In this document: positions 18,567 to 29,783 of the stretch, piece after piece
How the letters are laid out: every line of letters starts with the position of its first letter
Numbering within the stretch: the stretch's first letter is position 1
Source of the DNA: Fictibacillus terranigra
GTDB lineage: Bacteria; Bacillota; Bacilli; Bacillales; Fictibacillaceae
Reading direction: 5' to 3'
NCBI RefSeq assembly: GCF_030412265.1
Contig: NZ_JAUHLN010000002.1
Coordinates: forward strand, 682,001-746,000
Length of the DNA: 64,000 nucleotides
Notes under the pieces: generated by a model
Databases searched by the model: none
Told to the model about the DNA's origin: nothing
What the model saw: the letters and a program-made list of their open reading frames with translations, nothing else
Translations under genes and position numbers: made by a program

Positions 18567-19544
18567 TTAGAAGTTATAAACTGTCTTTGCCTTCTCAACA
18601 ATATCTTTATAATCAGGAAGCCAAACATCTTCAGCAGCTGCAAAAGGGAATACCGTATCCGGAGCAGTGACACGAAGCACTGGTGCTTCCAGGCTTAGGA
18701 TCGCACGGTCGTTGATTTCAGCAACAACGTTGGCACCAACACCTGCTTGCTTTTGAGCTTCTTGTACCACGATCGCGCGTCCCGTTTTCTCAACAGATGC
18801 AATGATCGTATCGATATCAAGCGGGCTCACTGTACGAAGGTCGACAACCTCAGCAGAGATCCCTTCTTTTTCAAGTTCTTCTGCTGCTTTAAGAGAAGAG
18901 TGAACCATCGCTCCGTAAGTAATGATGGAAACATCTTTTCCTTCACGTTTCACGTCCGCTTTACCGATTTCAATTGTATATTCTTCTTCTGGCACTTCGC
19001 CGCGGAAAGAACGGTATAGTTTCATATGTTCCAAGTAGACAACTGGGTCGTTATCACGGATCGCAGAAATTAAAAGCCCTTTTGCATCATAAGGGGTTGA
19101 AGGAATAACAACTTTTATTCCAGGTGCTTGAGCAACAAGCCCTTCAAGGTTGTCTGCATGCAGTTCAGGGGTTTTAACTCCTCCCCCAAATGGAGAACGG
19201 ATTGTAATTGGAGAGCTGTATACTCCACCAGAACGATAACGCATACGTGCAGCCTGAGCGACAACAGAGTCCATTACCTCAAAGATAAATCCAAAGAACT
19301 GAATTTCCATTACCGGGCGGAATCCAGTAAGTCCTAAACCGATAGCAAGACCGCCGATACCGGACTCAGCAAGCGGAGTATCAAATACTCGTTCTTCACC
19401 GAACTCAGATTGAAGACCTTCGGTTGCACGGAACACCCCGCCGTTTTGACCAACGTCTTCACCGAACACAACGACATTTTCATTATTTTTCAATTCAGTG
19501 CGCATCGCATCTGTAATTGCTTGAATCATGGTCATTTGAGCCAT
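18567..19544 (-). CDS. pdhB: Pyruvate dehydrogenase E1 beta subunit
   Basis: 325 residues, forming with PdhA the thiamine-diphosphate E1 that decarboxylates pyruvate. Sequence such as [43 protein letters not shown] and [20 protein letters not shown] is typical of E1 beta. The ATG at 19544 follows GGAGTCGAAATA; a longer frame runs back into pdhA. It starts 1 bp after the pdhA stop, so translation is likely coupled. Confidence 0.95.
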   Translation of the reverse strand: MAQMTMIQAITDAMRTELKNNENVVVFGEDVGQNGGVFRATEGLQSEFGEERVFDTPLAESGIGGLAIGLGLTGFRPVMEIQFFGFIFEVMDSVVAQAARMRYRSGGVYSSPITIRSPFGGGVKTPELHADNLEGLVAQAPGIKVVIPSTPYDAKGLLISAIRDNDPVVYLEHMKLYRSFRGEVPEEEYTIEIGKADVKREGKDVSIITYGAMVHSSLKAAEELEKEGISAEVVDLRTVSPLDIDTIIASVEKTGRAIVVQEAQKQAGVGANVVAEINDRAILSLEAPVLRVTAPDTVFPFAAAEDVWLPDYKDIVEKAKTVYNF

Positions 19545-19545
19545 A

Positions 19546-20631
<1,086 letters not shown>

Positions 20632-20840
20632 TCACCTCTTCCTTCCTTACACCAATGTTATCCGCCATGTATGTAGTCGGCGCTTCTATTAGATTGCCCA
20701 ATATTTTCCGTATACATGACAAAGTTTTATAAAAAGCCTTTAGGGTTCCGGTGCCACAAATCATTATTGCTGTTTCCCTATCTGGAAGGGGGTAAACATG
20801 AACTTGTGCACCACGCCTTTTTATAAGGGCTTTCACAAAC

Positions 20841-20875
20841 TGTATTACTATATTATTGAAAATAGAGTAATACAA
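20841..20875 (-). promoter_or_regulatory. Predicted pdhA promoter inside a 34-bp palindrome
   Basis: Minus-strand TTGTAT (20870-20875), 17 bases, TATAGT (20847-20852). The promoter is buried in a near-perfect palindrome, 20841-20874, whose outer arms are TGTATTACT and AGTAATACA. This is what an operator covering the promoter would look like; the regulator is unknown. Confidence 0.6.
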
Positions 20876-21149
20876 TTTTCTTGATCACAAGAATTAGTTT
20901 ACACCAGCGTTTAAACACCGTCAATTGATTACCACCAATATATTTTTCATGATTTCAGTTACAGGGAAGACACTCCCCTTACAGCCGATTCCCCACTGTA
21001 TTACTACTCCGGTGCAACTGTATCAAAACAGTGTTTTTTATAAAAACAGCGTTAAGTCCGCGATTGAACGCCTCTTTTTTATGGTAGAATACAGGAAAAG
21101 CCCTTATCATATGAATAAAGAAGATACTTTGAAAATTGGGGGAAACCAT

Positions 21150-21701
21150 ATGCTAACTATGAAGGACATTGTCCGGGAAGGCCATCCTATTCTTCGCGAA
21201 AAGGCACAAGACGTTGAACTTCCTCCTCAGCAAGAGGATATTGAAACAGCGAAAAAGATGCTCGAATTTCTAAAGAACAGTCAAGATCCTGAAATTGCCC
21301 AAAAATATAAACTCCGCCCTGGCATCGGCCTCGCATGTCCACAAATCGGGATCTCTAAACGAATCATTGCGGTTCATACAACTGACGAACAAGGTGAGCT
21401 ATTCAGCTACGCCCTTTTCAACCCAAAAATCGTCAGCCACTCGGTTAAGGTAACATACCTCGAAGGCGGTGAGGGCTGCTTATCTGTGGACAGAGACGTT
21501 CCTGGCCTTGTTCCGCGCTACGCCAAAACGACAGTAAAAGGAACAACCATAGATGGTGAACAGATCGAATTGAAGTTAAAAGGAATGCCTGCTATTGTCT
21601 TTCAGCATGAGATTGATCACTTAGACGGCATTATGTTCTATGACCGAATCAACAAGGAGAATCCGTTCTCTCCTCCAACTGCCGTTATACTCAACAGATA
21701 G
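21150..21701 (+). CDS. def: Peptide deformylase
   Basis: 183-residue metallo-hydrolase that removes the formyl group from nascent proteins. All three motifs are present: [15 protein letters not shown] (metal Cys) and QHEIDHLDG (HExxH). It is the long DefB/YkrB type. The ATG at 21150 follows GGGGGAAACCAT; the frame stays open upstream, but that part has no ribosome site and is not family-like. A TAGAAT -10 element lies about 70 bp upstream. Confidence 0.94.
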   Translation: MLTMKDIVREGHPILREKAQDVELPPQQEDIETAKKMLEFLKNSQDPEIAQKYKLRPGIGLACPQIGISKRIIAVHTTDEQGELFSYALFNPKIVSHSVKVTYLEGGEGCLSVDRDVPGLVPRYAKTTVKGTTIDGEQIELKLKGMPAIVFQHEIDHLDGIMFYDRINKENPFSPPTAVILNR

Positions 21702-21714
21702 AAACAAATTCAAG

Positions 21715-21746
21715 AGAGCTCCAGCCAATGATGCTGGAGCTCTTTC
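21715..21746 (+). terminator. Terminator after def
   Basis: AGAGCTCCAGC / GCTGGAGCTCT stem, 7-base loop, then TTCTTTG. Confidence 0.85.
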
Positions 21747-22060
21747 TTTGTTCCATTCCACTATTTACCTCGCAAGAGAAAACCGGCCAGCGGCATACTA
21801 TTACAAACTACGAACTAAAGGATGGTCGGGCTAAGATGAAACGAAAACGAAGATTTATGAACAAGCTAAAAAAACTAATCAATGAATATCCGTATTTAAA
21901 AAGAGCAAAAAAACCTTTTTGCTTGCAATAAAAAGGCTTTTACCGGCTTAGCATTGTCTGACTAATCATGATAAGATGAAAAAAACATGAAAATCATACC
22001 TATTTCATTTATAATAAAACGAAGATATTGATAATACTAGCACGGTAAGGAGACGAAAAC

Positions 22061-22270
22061 ATGATTTTTAAAGTTTATTTTCAGGAAAACAAAAACGAGG
22101 TACCAATCCGCGAAAACACTCAATCGATTTATTTGGAAGCAAATTCAGTCGAGGAAGTCAGAAAAAAATTGTCTGACACCAATTATAATATTGAATTTGT
22201 TCAAGAAATCACAGGAAAATTTCTAGAGTATGAGAAGCAGTCAAACTCTTTTGAAGTGGAGAAAAGATAG
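22061..22270 (+). CDS. rpoY: RNA polymerase epsilon subunit
   Basis: 69-residue protein of the RpoY (YkzG, DUF1447) family, a small RNA polymerase subunit of Firmicutes whose structure resembles the phage T7 Gp2 inhibitor. [20 protein letters not shown] and the [11 protein letters not shown]-like end are characteristic. AAGGAG precedes the ATG. Its stop is 3 bp before rnjA, the conserved rpoY-rnjA pair. Confidence 0.92.
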   Translation: MIFKVYFQENKNEVPIRENTQSIYLEANSVEEVRKKLSDTNYNIEFVQEITGKFLEYEKQSNSFEVEKR

Positions 22271-22273
22271 TAT

Positions 22274-23944
22274 ATGAAATTTGTAAAAAACCATCAAACT
22301 GCAGTGTTTGCTCTGGGCGGTTTGGGAGAAATCGGAAAGAACACATACGGAGTCCAATTCCAGGATGAAATTATCCTGATCGATGCCGGTATTAAATTTC
22401 CTGAGGACGAACTGCTCGGAATTGACTATGTCATTCCAGACTATACTTATTTGGTCAAGAATGAAGATAAAATCAAAGGTTTGTTCATTACCCATGGACA
22501 TGAAGACCATATCGGCGGCATTCCGTACTTGCTCAGACAAGTAAACGTTCCGATCTACGGCGGAAAGCTTGCCATCGCCCTGATCAAAAACAAATTAGAA
22601 GAACACGGTCTATTGCGCACAGCAAAACTGCACGAGATTACTGAAGACCAAGTGATCAAATTCAGAAAAACATCTGTATCTTTCTTCCGAACAACCCACA
22701 GTATTCCTGAATCTTTCGGAATTGTCGTCAAGACACCGCCTGGCAATATCGTACATACTGGAGATTTCAAATTTGATTTTACTCCGGTAGGAGAGCCTGC
22801 CGATTTAACGAAGATGGCCGAAATCGGAAAGGAAGGGGTTCTGTGTCTTCTATCCGACAGTACGAATGCCGAAGTTCCAGGGTTTACCCTTTCGGAACGC
22901 CGGGTCGGAGACAGCATCAATGATATATTCCGCAAGGTGAACGGCCGGGTGATTTTCGCTACATTTGCTTCGAACATCTATCGCCTGCAGCAGGTAGTAG
23001 AAGCTTCTGTTCAAAATAACCGAAAGATCGCTGTTTTCGGAAGAAGCATGGACTCTGCGATAACGATTGGACAAGAACTTGGTTTTATAAAGGCACCGAA
23101 AGGCACCTTTATCGAGTCTTCACAAATTAACAGACTTCCTGATCATCAGGTAACCATCCTGTGCACAGGCAGCCAGGGTGAGCCTATGGCTGCATTGTCA
23201 AGGATTGCAAACGGTACTCACCGCCAGATCCAGATCATTCCTGGCGATACAGTGGTCTTCTCATCATCTCCCATCCCGGGAAATGCATTGAGCGTCAATA
23301 AAACCATCAACCAGCTATTCCGTGCAGGAGCAGAAGTCATTCATGGTTCTTTGAATGATATCCATACATCAGGGCACGGCGGTCAGCAGGAACAAAAACT
23401 TATGCTGAGGTTGATGAAACCAAAATACTTCCTCCCTATTCACGGGGAATACAGGATGTTGAAGATGCACATCAATCTCGCTACTTCCTGCGATGTTCTG
23501 CCTGAGAATTGTTTTACGATGGACAACGGCGAAGTACTTGCCTTGTCAAGCAACGAGGCATCAGTTGCAGGCAAGATCCCTTCAGGTTCTGTCTATGTTG
23601 ACGGAAGCGGAATCGGTGATATCGGAAATATTGTTCTCAGGGACAGAAAGATCCTGTCTGAGGAAGGACTCGTTGTTGTAGTCGTCAGCCTCAACATGAA
23701 AGAATTCAAAATCGAAGCCGGCCCTGACATTATCTCTCGCGGTTTTGTCTATATGAGGGAGTCAGGAGACTTAATCAATGACGCACAACACCTTCTCAGC
23801 CAGCACTTGAACGGTCTAATGGAAGAAAAGCGAACCAAACAGTGGTCTGAAATCAAGAACGAGATCACCGATGTTCTATCTCCTTTCCTTTATGAAAAAA
23901 CAAAAAGACGTCCGATGATTCTGCCAATTATCATGGAAATCTAG
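22274..23944 (+). CDS. rnjA: Ribonuclease J1
   Basis: 556-residue metallo-beta-lactamase/beta-CASP ribonuclease with 5'-3' exonuclease and endonuclease activity, central to mRNA turnover and rRNA maturation. The active-site motif HGHEDHIGG is present near residue 76, with further metal ligands at HSIPES and HTGDFKFD and the C-terminal HTSGHGG. The ribosome site is weak and the gene starts right after rpoY, so translation is probably coupled. SR1P in this window is a candidate modulator through GapA. Confidence 0.95.
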   Translation: MKFVKNHQTAVFALGGLGEIGKNTYGVQFQDEIILIDAGIKFPEDELLGIDYVIPDYTYLVKNEDKIKGLFITHGHEDHIGGIPYLLRQVNVPIYGGKLAIALIKNKLEEHGLLRTAKLHEITEDQVIKFRKTSVSFFRTTHSIPESFGIVVKTPPGNIVHTGDFKFDFTPVGEPADLTKMAEIGKEGVLCLLSDSTNAEVPGFTLSERRVGDSINDIFRKVNGRVIFATFASNIYRLQQVVEASVQNNRKIAVFGRSMDSAITIGQELGFIKAPKGTFIESSQINRLPDHQVTILCTGSQGEPMAALSRIANGTHRQIQIIPGDTVVFSSSPIPGNALSVNKTINQLFRAGAEVIHGSLNDIHTSGHGGQQEQKLMLRLMKPKYFLPIHGEYRMLKMHINLATSCDVLPENCFTMDNGEVLALSSNEASVAGKIPSGSVYVDGSGIGDIGNIVLRDRKILSEEGLVVVVVSLNMKEFKIEAGPDIISRGFVYMRESGDLINDAQHLLSQHLNGLMEEKRTKQWSEIKNEITDVLSPFLYEKTKRRPMILPIIMEI

Positions 23945-23950
23945 AATAAG

Positions 23951-23985
23951 AAAAAGCATGAAAGGATAATCTTTCATGCTTTTTT
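23951..23985 (+). terminator. Terminator after rnjA
   Basis: AAAGCATGAAAG / CTTTCATGCTTT stem followed by TTTTATG; A-rich on the other side, so it may also serve ktrC. Confidence 0.9.
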
Positions 23986-24001
23986 ATGTATGCTTTATCC
24001 C

Positions 24002-24664
24002 TTATACCATTAGATCCTTCTCTAGCCTGCTGATATCCTTCTCGCCGCCAATAACGATCAATATATCTCCTTTCTCCACTTCCTGATCCGCATGAGGAGA
24101 AACAACAACTTCATTGCCGCGTTTTATCGCCACCACGTTACAGCCGTATTTCGCCCGGATGTTCATTTCCTGAAGAGACTTTCCACTCATCTTGTCACCT
24201 GCTGCCATCTCTGCAATGCTGTATTCATCAGACAACTCCAAGTAATCCAGTACGTTTTTTGAAACGACCTGGTGAGCAATCCTGACTCCCATGTCCCGTT
24301 CAGGATGAATGATTCGGTCTGCTCCAATCTTCACCAGTACACGTTCATGGTAATCATTCTGTGCTTTCACAGTGATTTTGGATATACCCATGTCTTTTAA
24401 AATTAAGGTTGTCAGAATGCTGGCTTGCAGGTTTTCTCCAATGGCGACGATGACATGTTCAAAGTTACGAATACCCAGGCTTTTAAGTACCCCCTCATCT
24501 GTTGAATCCGCAATGACAGCCTGAGTGGCAATGGATGAATATTCATTCACCCGCTCTTCATCCATATCAATGCCGAGCACTTCCATCCCCTGCTCGCTTA
24601 ACGCTCGGCAGACGCTTCCTCCAAATCGGCCAAGGCCGATTACTGCATATTGGCGTTTCACCAT
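24002..24664 (-). CDS. ktrC: Potassium channel gating subunit KtrC
   Basis: 220-residue cytoplasmic RCK protein that gates the Ktr potassium uptake channel by binding nucleotides (N-terminal RCK_N) and, in relatives, c-di-AMP (C-terminal RCK_C). The Rossmann motif YAVIGLGRFGGSVCRAL is intact, with VIADSTDEGVLKSLG following. The ATG at 24664 follows GGGGGAATTG. No partner KtrD/B channel gene is in the window. It aligns over its length with B. subtilis KtrC. Confidence 0.92.
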   Translation of the reverse strand: MVKRQYAVIGLGRFGGSVCRALSEQGMEVLGIDMDEERVNEYSSIATQAVIADSTDEGVLKSLGIRNFEHVIVAIGENLQASILTTLILKDMGISKITVKAQNDYHERVLVKIGADRIIHPERDMGVRIAHQVVSKNVLDYLELSDEYSIAEMAAGDKMSGKSLQEMNIRAKYGCNVVAIKRGNEVVVSPHADQEVEKGDILIVIGGEKDISRLEKDLMV

Positions 24665-24764
24665 CAATTCCCCCACCTATATATGTAATGCCTATATATT
24701 AGCACAGATTTCTGAATTGGATAAAGAAGACCAAGCCTCTCTCAACAAAGAAGTAATAATTGAG

Positions 24765-24802
24765 AAAATAAAAAGGACGGCCAAGGTGATCCTGGCCGTC
24801 CT
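24765..24802 (-). terminator. Terminator after the peroxiredoxin gene
   Basis: Perfect AGGACGGCCA / TGGCCGTCCT arms; minus strand continues TTTTTATTTTC. Confidence 0.92.
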
Positions 24803-24814
24803 CATTTTTGATTA

Positions 24815-25363
24815 TTAAACGTTAAGTGTTTCTTGTCCCGGCTTCCAGTTTGCAGGGCAAAGTCCGCCAGTCTGCAACGCTTGAAGAACACGCAATGTCT
24901 CATCAACATCGCGTCCGATGTTGTTGTGGTTTACAACAGCATACATTAATTCACCTTCAGGAGAAATAATGAAAAGACCGCGCAATGCAACACCTTCTTC
25001 TTCGATGAGAACACCATAGTCACGCGCTACCACGTGGTTAGTGTCTGCAGCCAATGCATACTTCAGTTCACCAAGACCATTTGAATCGCGTGGAGTATTG
25101 ATCCATGCTTTATGTGTGTGGATCGTATCAGTTGAAACACCGATCACTTCTGCATCTAAATCTTCAAACTCATCAAAACGATCGCTTAAAGATGTAATTT
25201 CAGTAGGACATACGAATGTGAAGTCCATTGGGTAGAAGAAAAGCACAGTCCATTTGTCATTTTTCATGTTTTCTTCAAGACTTACTTTCCCGAATTCCTT
25301 GTTAGGTAATACCGCATCCATTTCAAACCGTGGAGCTTGTTTTGCTACCATGCGTTCTGCCAT
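24815..25363 (-). CDS. ykuU: 2-Cys peroxiredoxin (YkuU type)
   Basis: 182-residue AhpC/TSA-family peroxiredoxin that reduces hydrogen and organic peroxides. The peroxidatic Cys lies in DFTFVCPTEITSLSDR and the resolving Cys in GLCPANWKPG at the C-terminus. Sequence and context (ykuT and ykuS nearby) match B. subtilis YkuU rather than AhpC, which is usually beside ahpF. Start ATG at 25363 follows GGAGGG. Confidence 0.92.
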   Translation of the reverse strand: MAERMVAKQAPRFEMDAVLPNKEFGKVSLEENMKNDKWTVLFFYPMDFTFVCPTEITSLSDRFDEFEDLDAEVIGVSTDTIHTHKAWINTPRDSNGLGELKYALAADTNHVVARDYGVLIEEEGVALRGLFIISPEGELMYAVVNHNNIGRDVDETLRVLQALQTGGLCPANWKPGQETLNV

Positions 25364-25529
25364 ACTAAATCCCTCCAACTAATTGTGTTATTGCTTCGTT
25401 GCTATTATAAAACAACCTCACTTTTTAGTCAATATTAAATGATAATTAATTTAAATAAGGAGTTTTATTCACAATTCAACATTTACTTTCCCCCATATCA
25501 TAACAAGTTAATCAAAAGAAGTGAAATAA

Positions 25530-25558
25530 TTGGATTACACCGTTTAGTCGGTTATACT
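25530..25558 (+). promoter_or_regulatory. Predicted SigA promoter of mscS
   Basis: TTGGAT, 17 bases, TATACT, about 50 bp before the gene. Confidence 0.6.
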
Positions 25559-25608
25559 GTAATCCATAATAAAATAGGATACAAGACTTAAAGGAGGACC
25601 ATGTTTTA

Positions 25609-26463
25609 ATGCCCGATTACAAAAAATTTACAGAAATCGACTGGGGTGCACTCGCCGTAACGACAGGACTTTTAATAGTAAAGCTATTAGCCATCTTCAT
25701 TGTTTATATCGTTGTACGCAATATCGGCAAAAAAATCATCAGCACCGCCTTTGGACGAATGTCCAACAGGAAAGGCATGTCAAATTTTCGCGCGAAAACG
25801 CTCGAAACACTGGTGATCAGCGTATATACATATGCGGTAATTTTCATGGCTTTTGTAGCCGTTTTCGGTCTGGTTAATATTGATATCCGCGGGTTGCTTG
25901 CAGGTGCCGGAATCGTAGGCCTCGCCATCGGTTTTGGAGCTCAGGGGCTTGTGAACGATGTCGTTACCGGATTTTTCATTCTGCTCGAAAAACAAATTGA
26001 TGTCGGTGATTATATTACCACCGGAACATTTAATGGAATTGTGGAGGATGTGGAGCTTCGTACCACTAAAGTTCGGGGATTTGATGGAACGCTTCATTAT
26101 ATTCCAAACCGTTTGATCACAAGTGTCAGCAACCACTCCCGAGGAAACATGAGGGCGCTGGTGGATTTTAAGATCCCTTCGACTCCCCAGGTAGAAGAAG
26201 CTTTGCAGATCATTAAAGAAGAGAGCAGAGTGCTCCGGCAGGAAGAGCCTGCGATTCTTGAAGGACCAAACGTCCTTCCTGTAGTCGAAGCTGAAACAGG
26301 CTTGACGGTGCTCCGCATTCTTGCCAGAACCGAAAATCTCAAACAATGGAGCATGGAACAAAAGATTAAAGAACGGCTGCAGGAACGCTTTAAACAGGCT
26401 GGAATCATTCTTCCCTCACCTGAAGACAGCAACAACGAAGGCTCCCCCGAGCCAGGTGCGTAA
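25609..26463 (+). CDS. ykuT: Small-conductance mechanosensitive channel MscS
   Basis: 284-residue MscS-family channel that releases solutes on osmotic downshock. Three N-terminal helices are seen, the third being the Gly/Ala-rich pore helix RGLLAGAGIVGLAIGFGAQGLV. It is followed by the signature DVVTGFFILLEKQIDVGDYI and the cytoplasmic beta/alpha-beta vestibule. The C-terminus is Pro/Glu-rich. GGAGG precedes the ATG. It corresponds to B. subtilis YkuT. Confidence 0.92.
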   Translation: MPDYKKFTEIDWGALAVTTGLLIVKLLAIFIVYIVVRNIGKKIISTAFGRMSNRKGMSNFRAKTLETLVISVYTYAVIFMAFVAVFGLVNIDIRGLLAGAGIVGLAIGFGAQGLVNDVVTGFFILLEKQIDVGDYITTGTFNGIVEDVELRTTKVRGFDGTLHYIPNRLITSVSNHSRGNMRALVDFKIPSTPQVEEALQIIKEESRVLRQEEPAILEGPNVLPVVEAETGLTVLRILARTENLKQWSMEQKIKERLQERFKQAGIILPSPEDSNNEGSPEPGA

Positions 26464-26526
26464 TGATTAAACCGTCCGTTCATCGGGTATCCCTATAAAT
26501 AGAATGACACATAGGGAGGTAATACC

Positions 26527-26736
26527 ATGCCATACGATTCCATTAAAGAACTGCCTGATCAAGTAAGGGACAACCTGCCCCATCACGCACAGGAGATCTT
26601 TAAAGAGGCCTTCAATTCCGCTTCCGAAGAATATAAAGAAGAAGAAACGGCCTTCAAAGTAGCCTGGAGTGCTGTGAAAAAGAAATATGAAAAAAACAGC
26701 AGCGATAAATGGGTAAAAAAAGATAAAGCTGACTGA
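26527..26736 (+). CDS. ChaB family protein
   Basis: 69-residue charged protein with the ChaB pattern YDSIKELPDQVRDNLPHHAQEIFKEAFNSA and AFKVAWSAVKKKY. ChaB was named for cation transport regulation in E. coli, but its action in Bacillus is unclear. AGGGAGGT precedes the ATG. The stop lies within the 5' arm of the following terminator. Confidence 0.85.
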   Translation: MPYDSIKELPDQVRDNLPHHAQEIFKEAFNSASEEYKEEETAFKVAWSAVKKKYEKNSSDKWVKKDKAD

Positions 26737-26765
26737 TCCGCTGTTTGCGGAAAGTCAGCTTTTAT
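26725..26765 (+). terminator. Terminator after the chaB-like gene
   Basis: AAAGCTGACT / AGTCAGCTTT arms with an inner GATCCGC-type loop, then TTATT. Confidence 0.8.
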
Positions 26766-26816
26766 TCATAACAGAGAGCCGTCCACATATCTAGATAAAA
26801 GGCAGCTGCCTCGGGG

Positions 26817-28127
26817 TTATGATTCTGTTCGTGTTTCCTCCTCCGGTATTTTCACAACTTTTAATTTTTTGATCTGATGGCCGTCTGTTTCAATCACCTT
26901 AAATAAATAACCTTCATGCTCAATCTCTTCATCCAGCTGAACGCCAGCTGGCTGGCTTAAAATCCAACCCCCGATCGTATCCAGATCCGTATCATCCAGA
27001 TCCAGATGGAACATTTCATTTACTTCAGAGATAAGTACTTTCCCCTCAAGTATGGTTGTGTTTTCATTGACTTTTTTAATCCTGGGCTCTTCATCCTCGT
27101 CAAATTCATCCCTAATTTCTCCGACGATCTCTTCAATAATATCTTCGACGGTCACGATTCCTGACGTACCTCCGTATTCGTCCATCAAGACAGCCATGTG
27201 GACTCTTTCCTTCTGCATCTTTACAAGGAGCTGCTGAATGGGAAACGACTCATGGACAGAAATGATCGGTCTTATGTATTTTTCTAATTCCTCTTCTTCA
27301 TTTGTTACATGTTCATTAAAAAATTCTTTAATGTTGACGAGGCCAATGATATGGTCTTTGTCATCCACCGCCACCGGGTATCTTGTGAACTTCTCTTCTC
27401 TCATGACATTCAGGTTCTCAATAAAACTGTTTTCTTTGTATAAGCAAACGATTTCTGTCCTTGGAACCATGATCTCCTTTGCCAGCCGGTCATCAAACTC
27501 AAAGATCCTGTTTACATAACGATATTCTGATTGATTGATCTCTCCGCCCTCAAAGCTTTCAGAGAGCAGATGGCGCAGCTCTTCTTCATTATGCGCCATT
27601 TCGTGCTCTTCAGTTCTCTTTAATCCCAAAATTCTTGTCAGTACTGCTGCAGACCGGTTCAGCACAAAAATAAACGGAAACATTATGTAGCTGAAAGCAA
27701 TTAAAGGCCTTGCTACTGCTAAGCTGATTTCTTCAGCTTTCCTGATGGCAAATGACTTCGGTGCCAGTTCCCCTAGCACCACCTCAAAATACGTAATGGC
27801 TGTAAAAGCGATGATAAAGGAAAGGGTATGCAACACTTGCGGCGGCAGATTCACATGATGAAAAAGCGGCTTCAGAAGCGTTTCCACAGTCGGTTCTCCA
27901 AGGCCACCGAGAGCAAGCGACGTAATGGTGATTCCAAGCTGTGTAGAGGAAAGATAACCATCGATGTTTGATAGAATTTTCTTGACAGCGTTTGCGTTTC
28001 TATTGCCCTGCTCTGCCAAAAAATCGATTCTGGTCGCACGTACTTTTACGATGGCAAATTCAGAAGCTACAAAAAAAGCGGTGATTAGAATGAGGACGAC
28101 AATCAGTGCTATATTCATTAGTGCCAT
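26817..28127 (-). CDS. CNNM/CorC-family membrane protein (hemolysin-like)
   Basis: 436-residue protein with an N-terminal DUF21 membrane domain (about four helices, including [20 protein letters not shown]), a pair of CBS domains ([12 protein letters not shown] and [28 protein letters not shown]) and a C-terminal CorC/HlyC domain. Relatives export magnesium or other divalent cations. The ATG at 28127 has AAGGA seven bases upstream. It is preceded by a five-codon leader ORF with a much stronger ribosome site. Confidence 0.88.
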   Translation of the reverse strand: MALMNIALIVVLILITAFFVASEFAIVKVRATRIDFLAEQGNRNANAVKKILSNIDGYLSSTQLGITITSLALGGLGEPTVETLLKPLFHHVNLPPQVLHTLSFIIAFTAITYFEVVLGELAPKSFAIRKAEEISLAVARPLIAFSYIMFPFIFVLNRSAAVLTRILGLKRTEEHEMAHNEEELRHLLSESFEGGEINQSEYRYVNRIFEFDDRLAKEIMVPRTEIVCLYKENSFIENLNVMREEKFTRYPVAVDDKDHIIGLVNIKEFFNEHVTNEEEELEKYIRPIISVHESFPIQQLLVKMQKERVHMAVLMDEYGGTSGIVTVEDIIEEIVGEIRDEFDEDEEPRIKKVNENTTILEGKVLISEVNEMFHLDLDDTDLDTIGGWILSQPAGVQLDEEIEHEGYLFKVIETDGHQIKKLKVVKIPEEETRTES

Positions 28128-28137
28128 ATGAGAGTCC

Positions 28138-28155
28138 TTAACCAATACTGATCAA
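28138..28155 (-). other. Five-codon leader ORF before the CNNM gene
   Basis: TTG ATC AGT ATT GGT TAA, 7 bases after a perfect GGAGGTG (28163-28169). Its stop is 10 bases before the CNNM start. Possible translational coupling or attenuation; expression is not shown. Confidence 0.35.
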
Positions 28156-28241
28156 GGACCTTCACCTCCTGCCAAAAGAATTAGAGTAGGGATAATAAAG
28201 GTTACCCTCTCTACCCCGCAGATAAACGCACTTACAACGAA

Positions 28242-28266
28242 GGAACAGCCTATCAATGGCTGTTCC
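28242..28266 (-). terminator. Hairpin after ykuS
   Basis: GGAACAGCC / GGCTGTTCC perfect 9-bp arms. The T run after it on the minus strand is poor (TTCGTTG), so termination may be partial. Confidence 0.6.
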
Positions 28267-28275
28267 CCATGCGTT

Positions 28276-28521
28276 TTATTGCTGAAGTTTGCTTTCTACC
28301 GCCTGGCAAACATCATCTGCGCTCATACCATCCGCATTAATAACAGAACCTTGTACCACTGCATTCTGCATTCCCATAACGTTTTGATCCTGCCCTGAGA
28401 TGACGCAGCAATCACATGCATTCGCATCATTTTCCTGGCGAAGTGCAACTACGTCATATCCTTTAGCTTTTAAAGCATCGGAAACATTAGTTAAGGATTC
28501 CTCCACACCAATTCTAGCCAT
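28276..28521 (-). CDS. ykuS: YkuS family protein (UPF0180)
   Basis: 81-residue protein. It begins [25 protein letters not shown] and carries a CDCC cluster at about residues 36-39 in the family-typical position, followed by [14 protein letters not shown]. Function unknown. AAGGAGGTGG gives a very strong ribosome site before ATG 28521. Position next to dapL (ykuR) matches B. subtilis. Confidence 0.9.
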   Translation of the reverse strand: MARIGVEESLTNVSDALKAKGYDVVALRQENDANACDCCVISGQDQNVMGMQNAVVQGSVINADGMSADDVCQAVESKLQQ

Positions 28522-28589
28522 CGTTTCCACCTCCTTAGCATTTTTTAATCTCTCCAACGGAATACTGATTTATCCCATATTTACACAAA

Positions 28590-28615
28590 TTAAAAAAGCG
28601 GCCAAAGGCCGCTTT
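28590..28615 (-). terminator. Terminator of the dapH-dapL operon
   Basis: AAGCGGCC / GGCCGCTT stem; minus strand continues TTTTTTAATTTG. Confidence 0.88.
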
Positions 28616-28627
28616 GGTTAGTTCACA

Positions 28628-29758
28628 TTATTGGGACGTTGCTTTCCATTCAATATAAGCTGACAGCGTACGAAGAGCAACTGGAATTGCCTCTTCTTTC
28701 GGTTCAATACGTGAGTGATGAAGTCCGAAATCACAATCCACACCGAGCCAGAACATAAACCCGGGTATTTCTTTTAAGAAATATCCAAAGTCTTCTCCTG
28801 TCATGGCTTCCCGGCAATGATAAAAATCAGCGGGTTTTTCCGTTTTCAAAAAAGAAATAAATTCATCGGTCAATTCTTCATCGTTAAACACTTGGTAATA
28901 GTTCGCACCATAATCAATGGCTGCTTCGCATTCAAATGAAGATTCGATCCCTTTGACAAGCGCTTCGATCCGTGACTTTACCTTAACCATTGACGCTGAT
29001 GAAAGAGTACGGATCGTTCCCTCCAGCCGGGCAGTTTCAGCAATGATATTCTGCTTTGTTCCGCCCGTTATTTTCCCGACGGTAAGGACGGCTGAATCCA
29101 GCGGATCAATGTTTCTTGATACGATAGACTGAAGCTGTGTGACTAGATGGCTTGCTGCAATAACCATATCATTTGAAAGATGTGGATAGGCAGCATGTCC
29201 GCCTTTCCCTTTCAGATCAATAAATAACTCAGATGTGTTTGCGAAAAGCAGGCCCTTTTTAACCGCCACCGTTCCAACAGGGTATTCCGGAGCAATGTGA
29301 AGAGCTAGCATCATATCCGGCTTGACAGCTTGAAACTCTTTGCACTGCATGAGAGGAAGCGCTCCGCCTGGCCCCTCTTCTGCTGGCTGAAAAATAAACA
29401 GCAGATGATCATCCACTGGATGCTTCACGAAATAATCAAGTAGCCCTATCGCGATGGACATATGAAAATCATGTCCACAAGCGTGCATGTATCCATTGTG
29501 AACAGATGCGAAATCGCAGCTTGTTTCCTCGAAAATCGGCAGGCCGTCCATATCTGTCCGGTAACCGATTGTTTTCCTTGGATTAAGGCCGGCAACTCTC
29601 ACGAGGACACCTGTTTTCCACGTTTGGATGTTCAGTCTTTCCTGCGGAAGGCCACTAATAAAGTCCAATATAAACTGCTGTGTTTTAAATTCCTCGAAAC
29701 CGGGTTCGGGAATCTGATGCAGCTGCCTTCTAATGTTTATGAAACGCTCTGTATCCAT
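28628..29758 (-). CDS. dapL: N-acetyldiaminopimelate deacetylase
   Basis: 376-residue M20-family metallo-amidohydrolase that deacetylates N-acetyl-LL-diaminopimelate in the acetylase branch of lysine/DAP synthesis. It supplies peptidoglycan and, in spore formers, dipicolinate precursors. Metal-site motifs are [25 protein letters not shown] and a C-terminal [13 protein letters not shown]. The ATG at 29758 fits the AGGA spacing and the B. subtilis N-terminus; an ATG three codons upstream has no room for a ribosome site. It lies 25 bp after dapH. Confidence 0.92.
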   Translation of the reverse strand: MDTERFINIRRQLHQIPEPGFEEFKTQQFILDFISGLPQERLNIQTWKTGVLVRVAGLNPRKTIGYRTDMDGLPIFEETSCDFASVHNGYMHACGHDFHMSIAIGLLDYFVKHPVDDHLLFIFQPAEEGPGGALPLMQCKEFQAVKPDMMLALHIAPEYPVGTVAVKKGLLFANTSELFIDLKGKGGHAAYPHLSNDMVIAASHLVTQLQSIVSRNIDPLDSAVLTVGKITGGTKQNIIAETARLEGTIRTLSSASMVKVKSRIEALVKGIESSFECEAAIDYGANYYQVFNDEELTDEFISFLKTEKPADFYHCREAMTGEDFGYFLKEIPGFMFWLGVDCDFGLHHSRIEPKEEAIPVALRTLSAYIEWKATSQ

Positions 29759-29783
29759 CTTCTTCATTCCTGTTCAGCAGAGT

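Noticed and set aside
21758-21931. Short basic ORF after def (a 31-residue MKRKRRFMNKLKK-type peptide)
   Set aside because: Very basic and lacking a clear start signal. The stretch also contains a terminator-like AAAACCTTTTTGC/AAAAAGGC hairpin, so it may be only an RNA 3' end.
28138-28240. Manganese or magnesium riboswitch before the CNNM gene
   Set aside because: The leader does not contain the conserved motifs I know for the yybP-ykoY or M-box classes. Only the mini-ORF remains as an observation.
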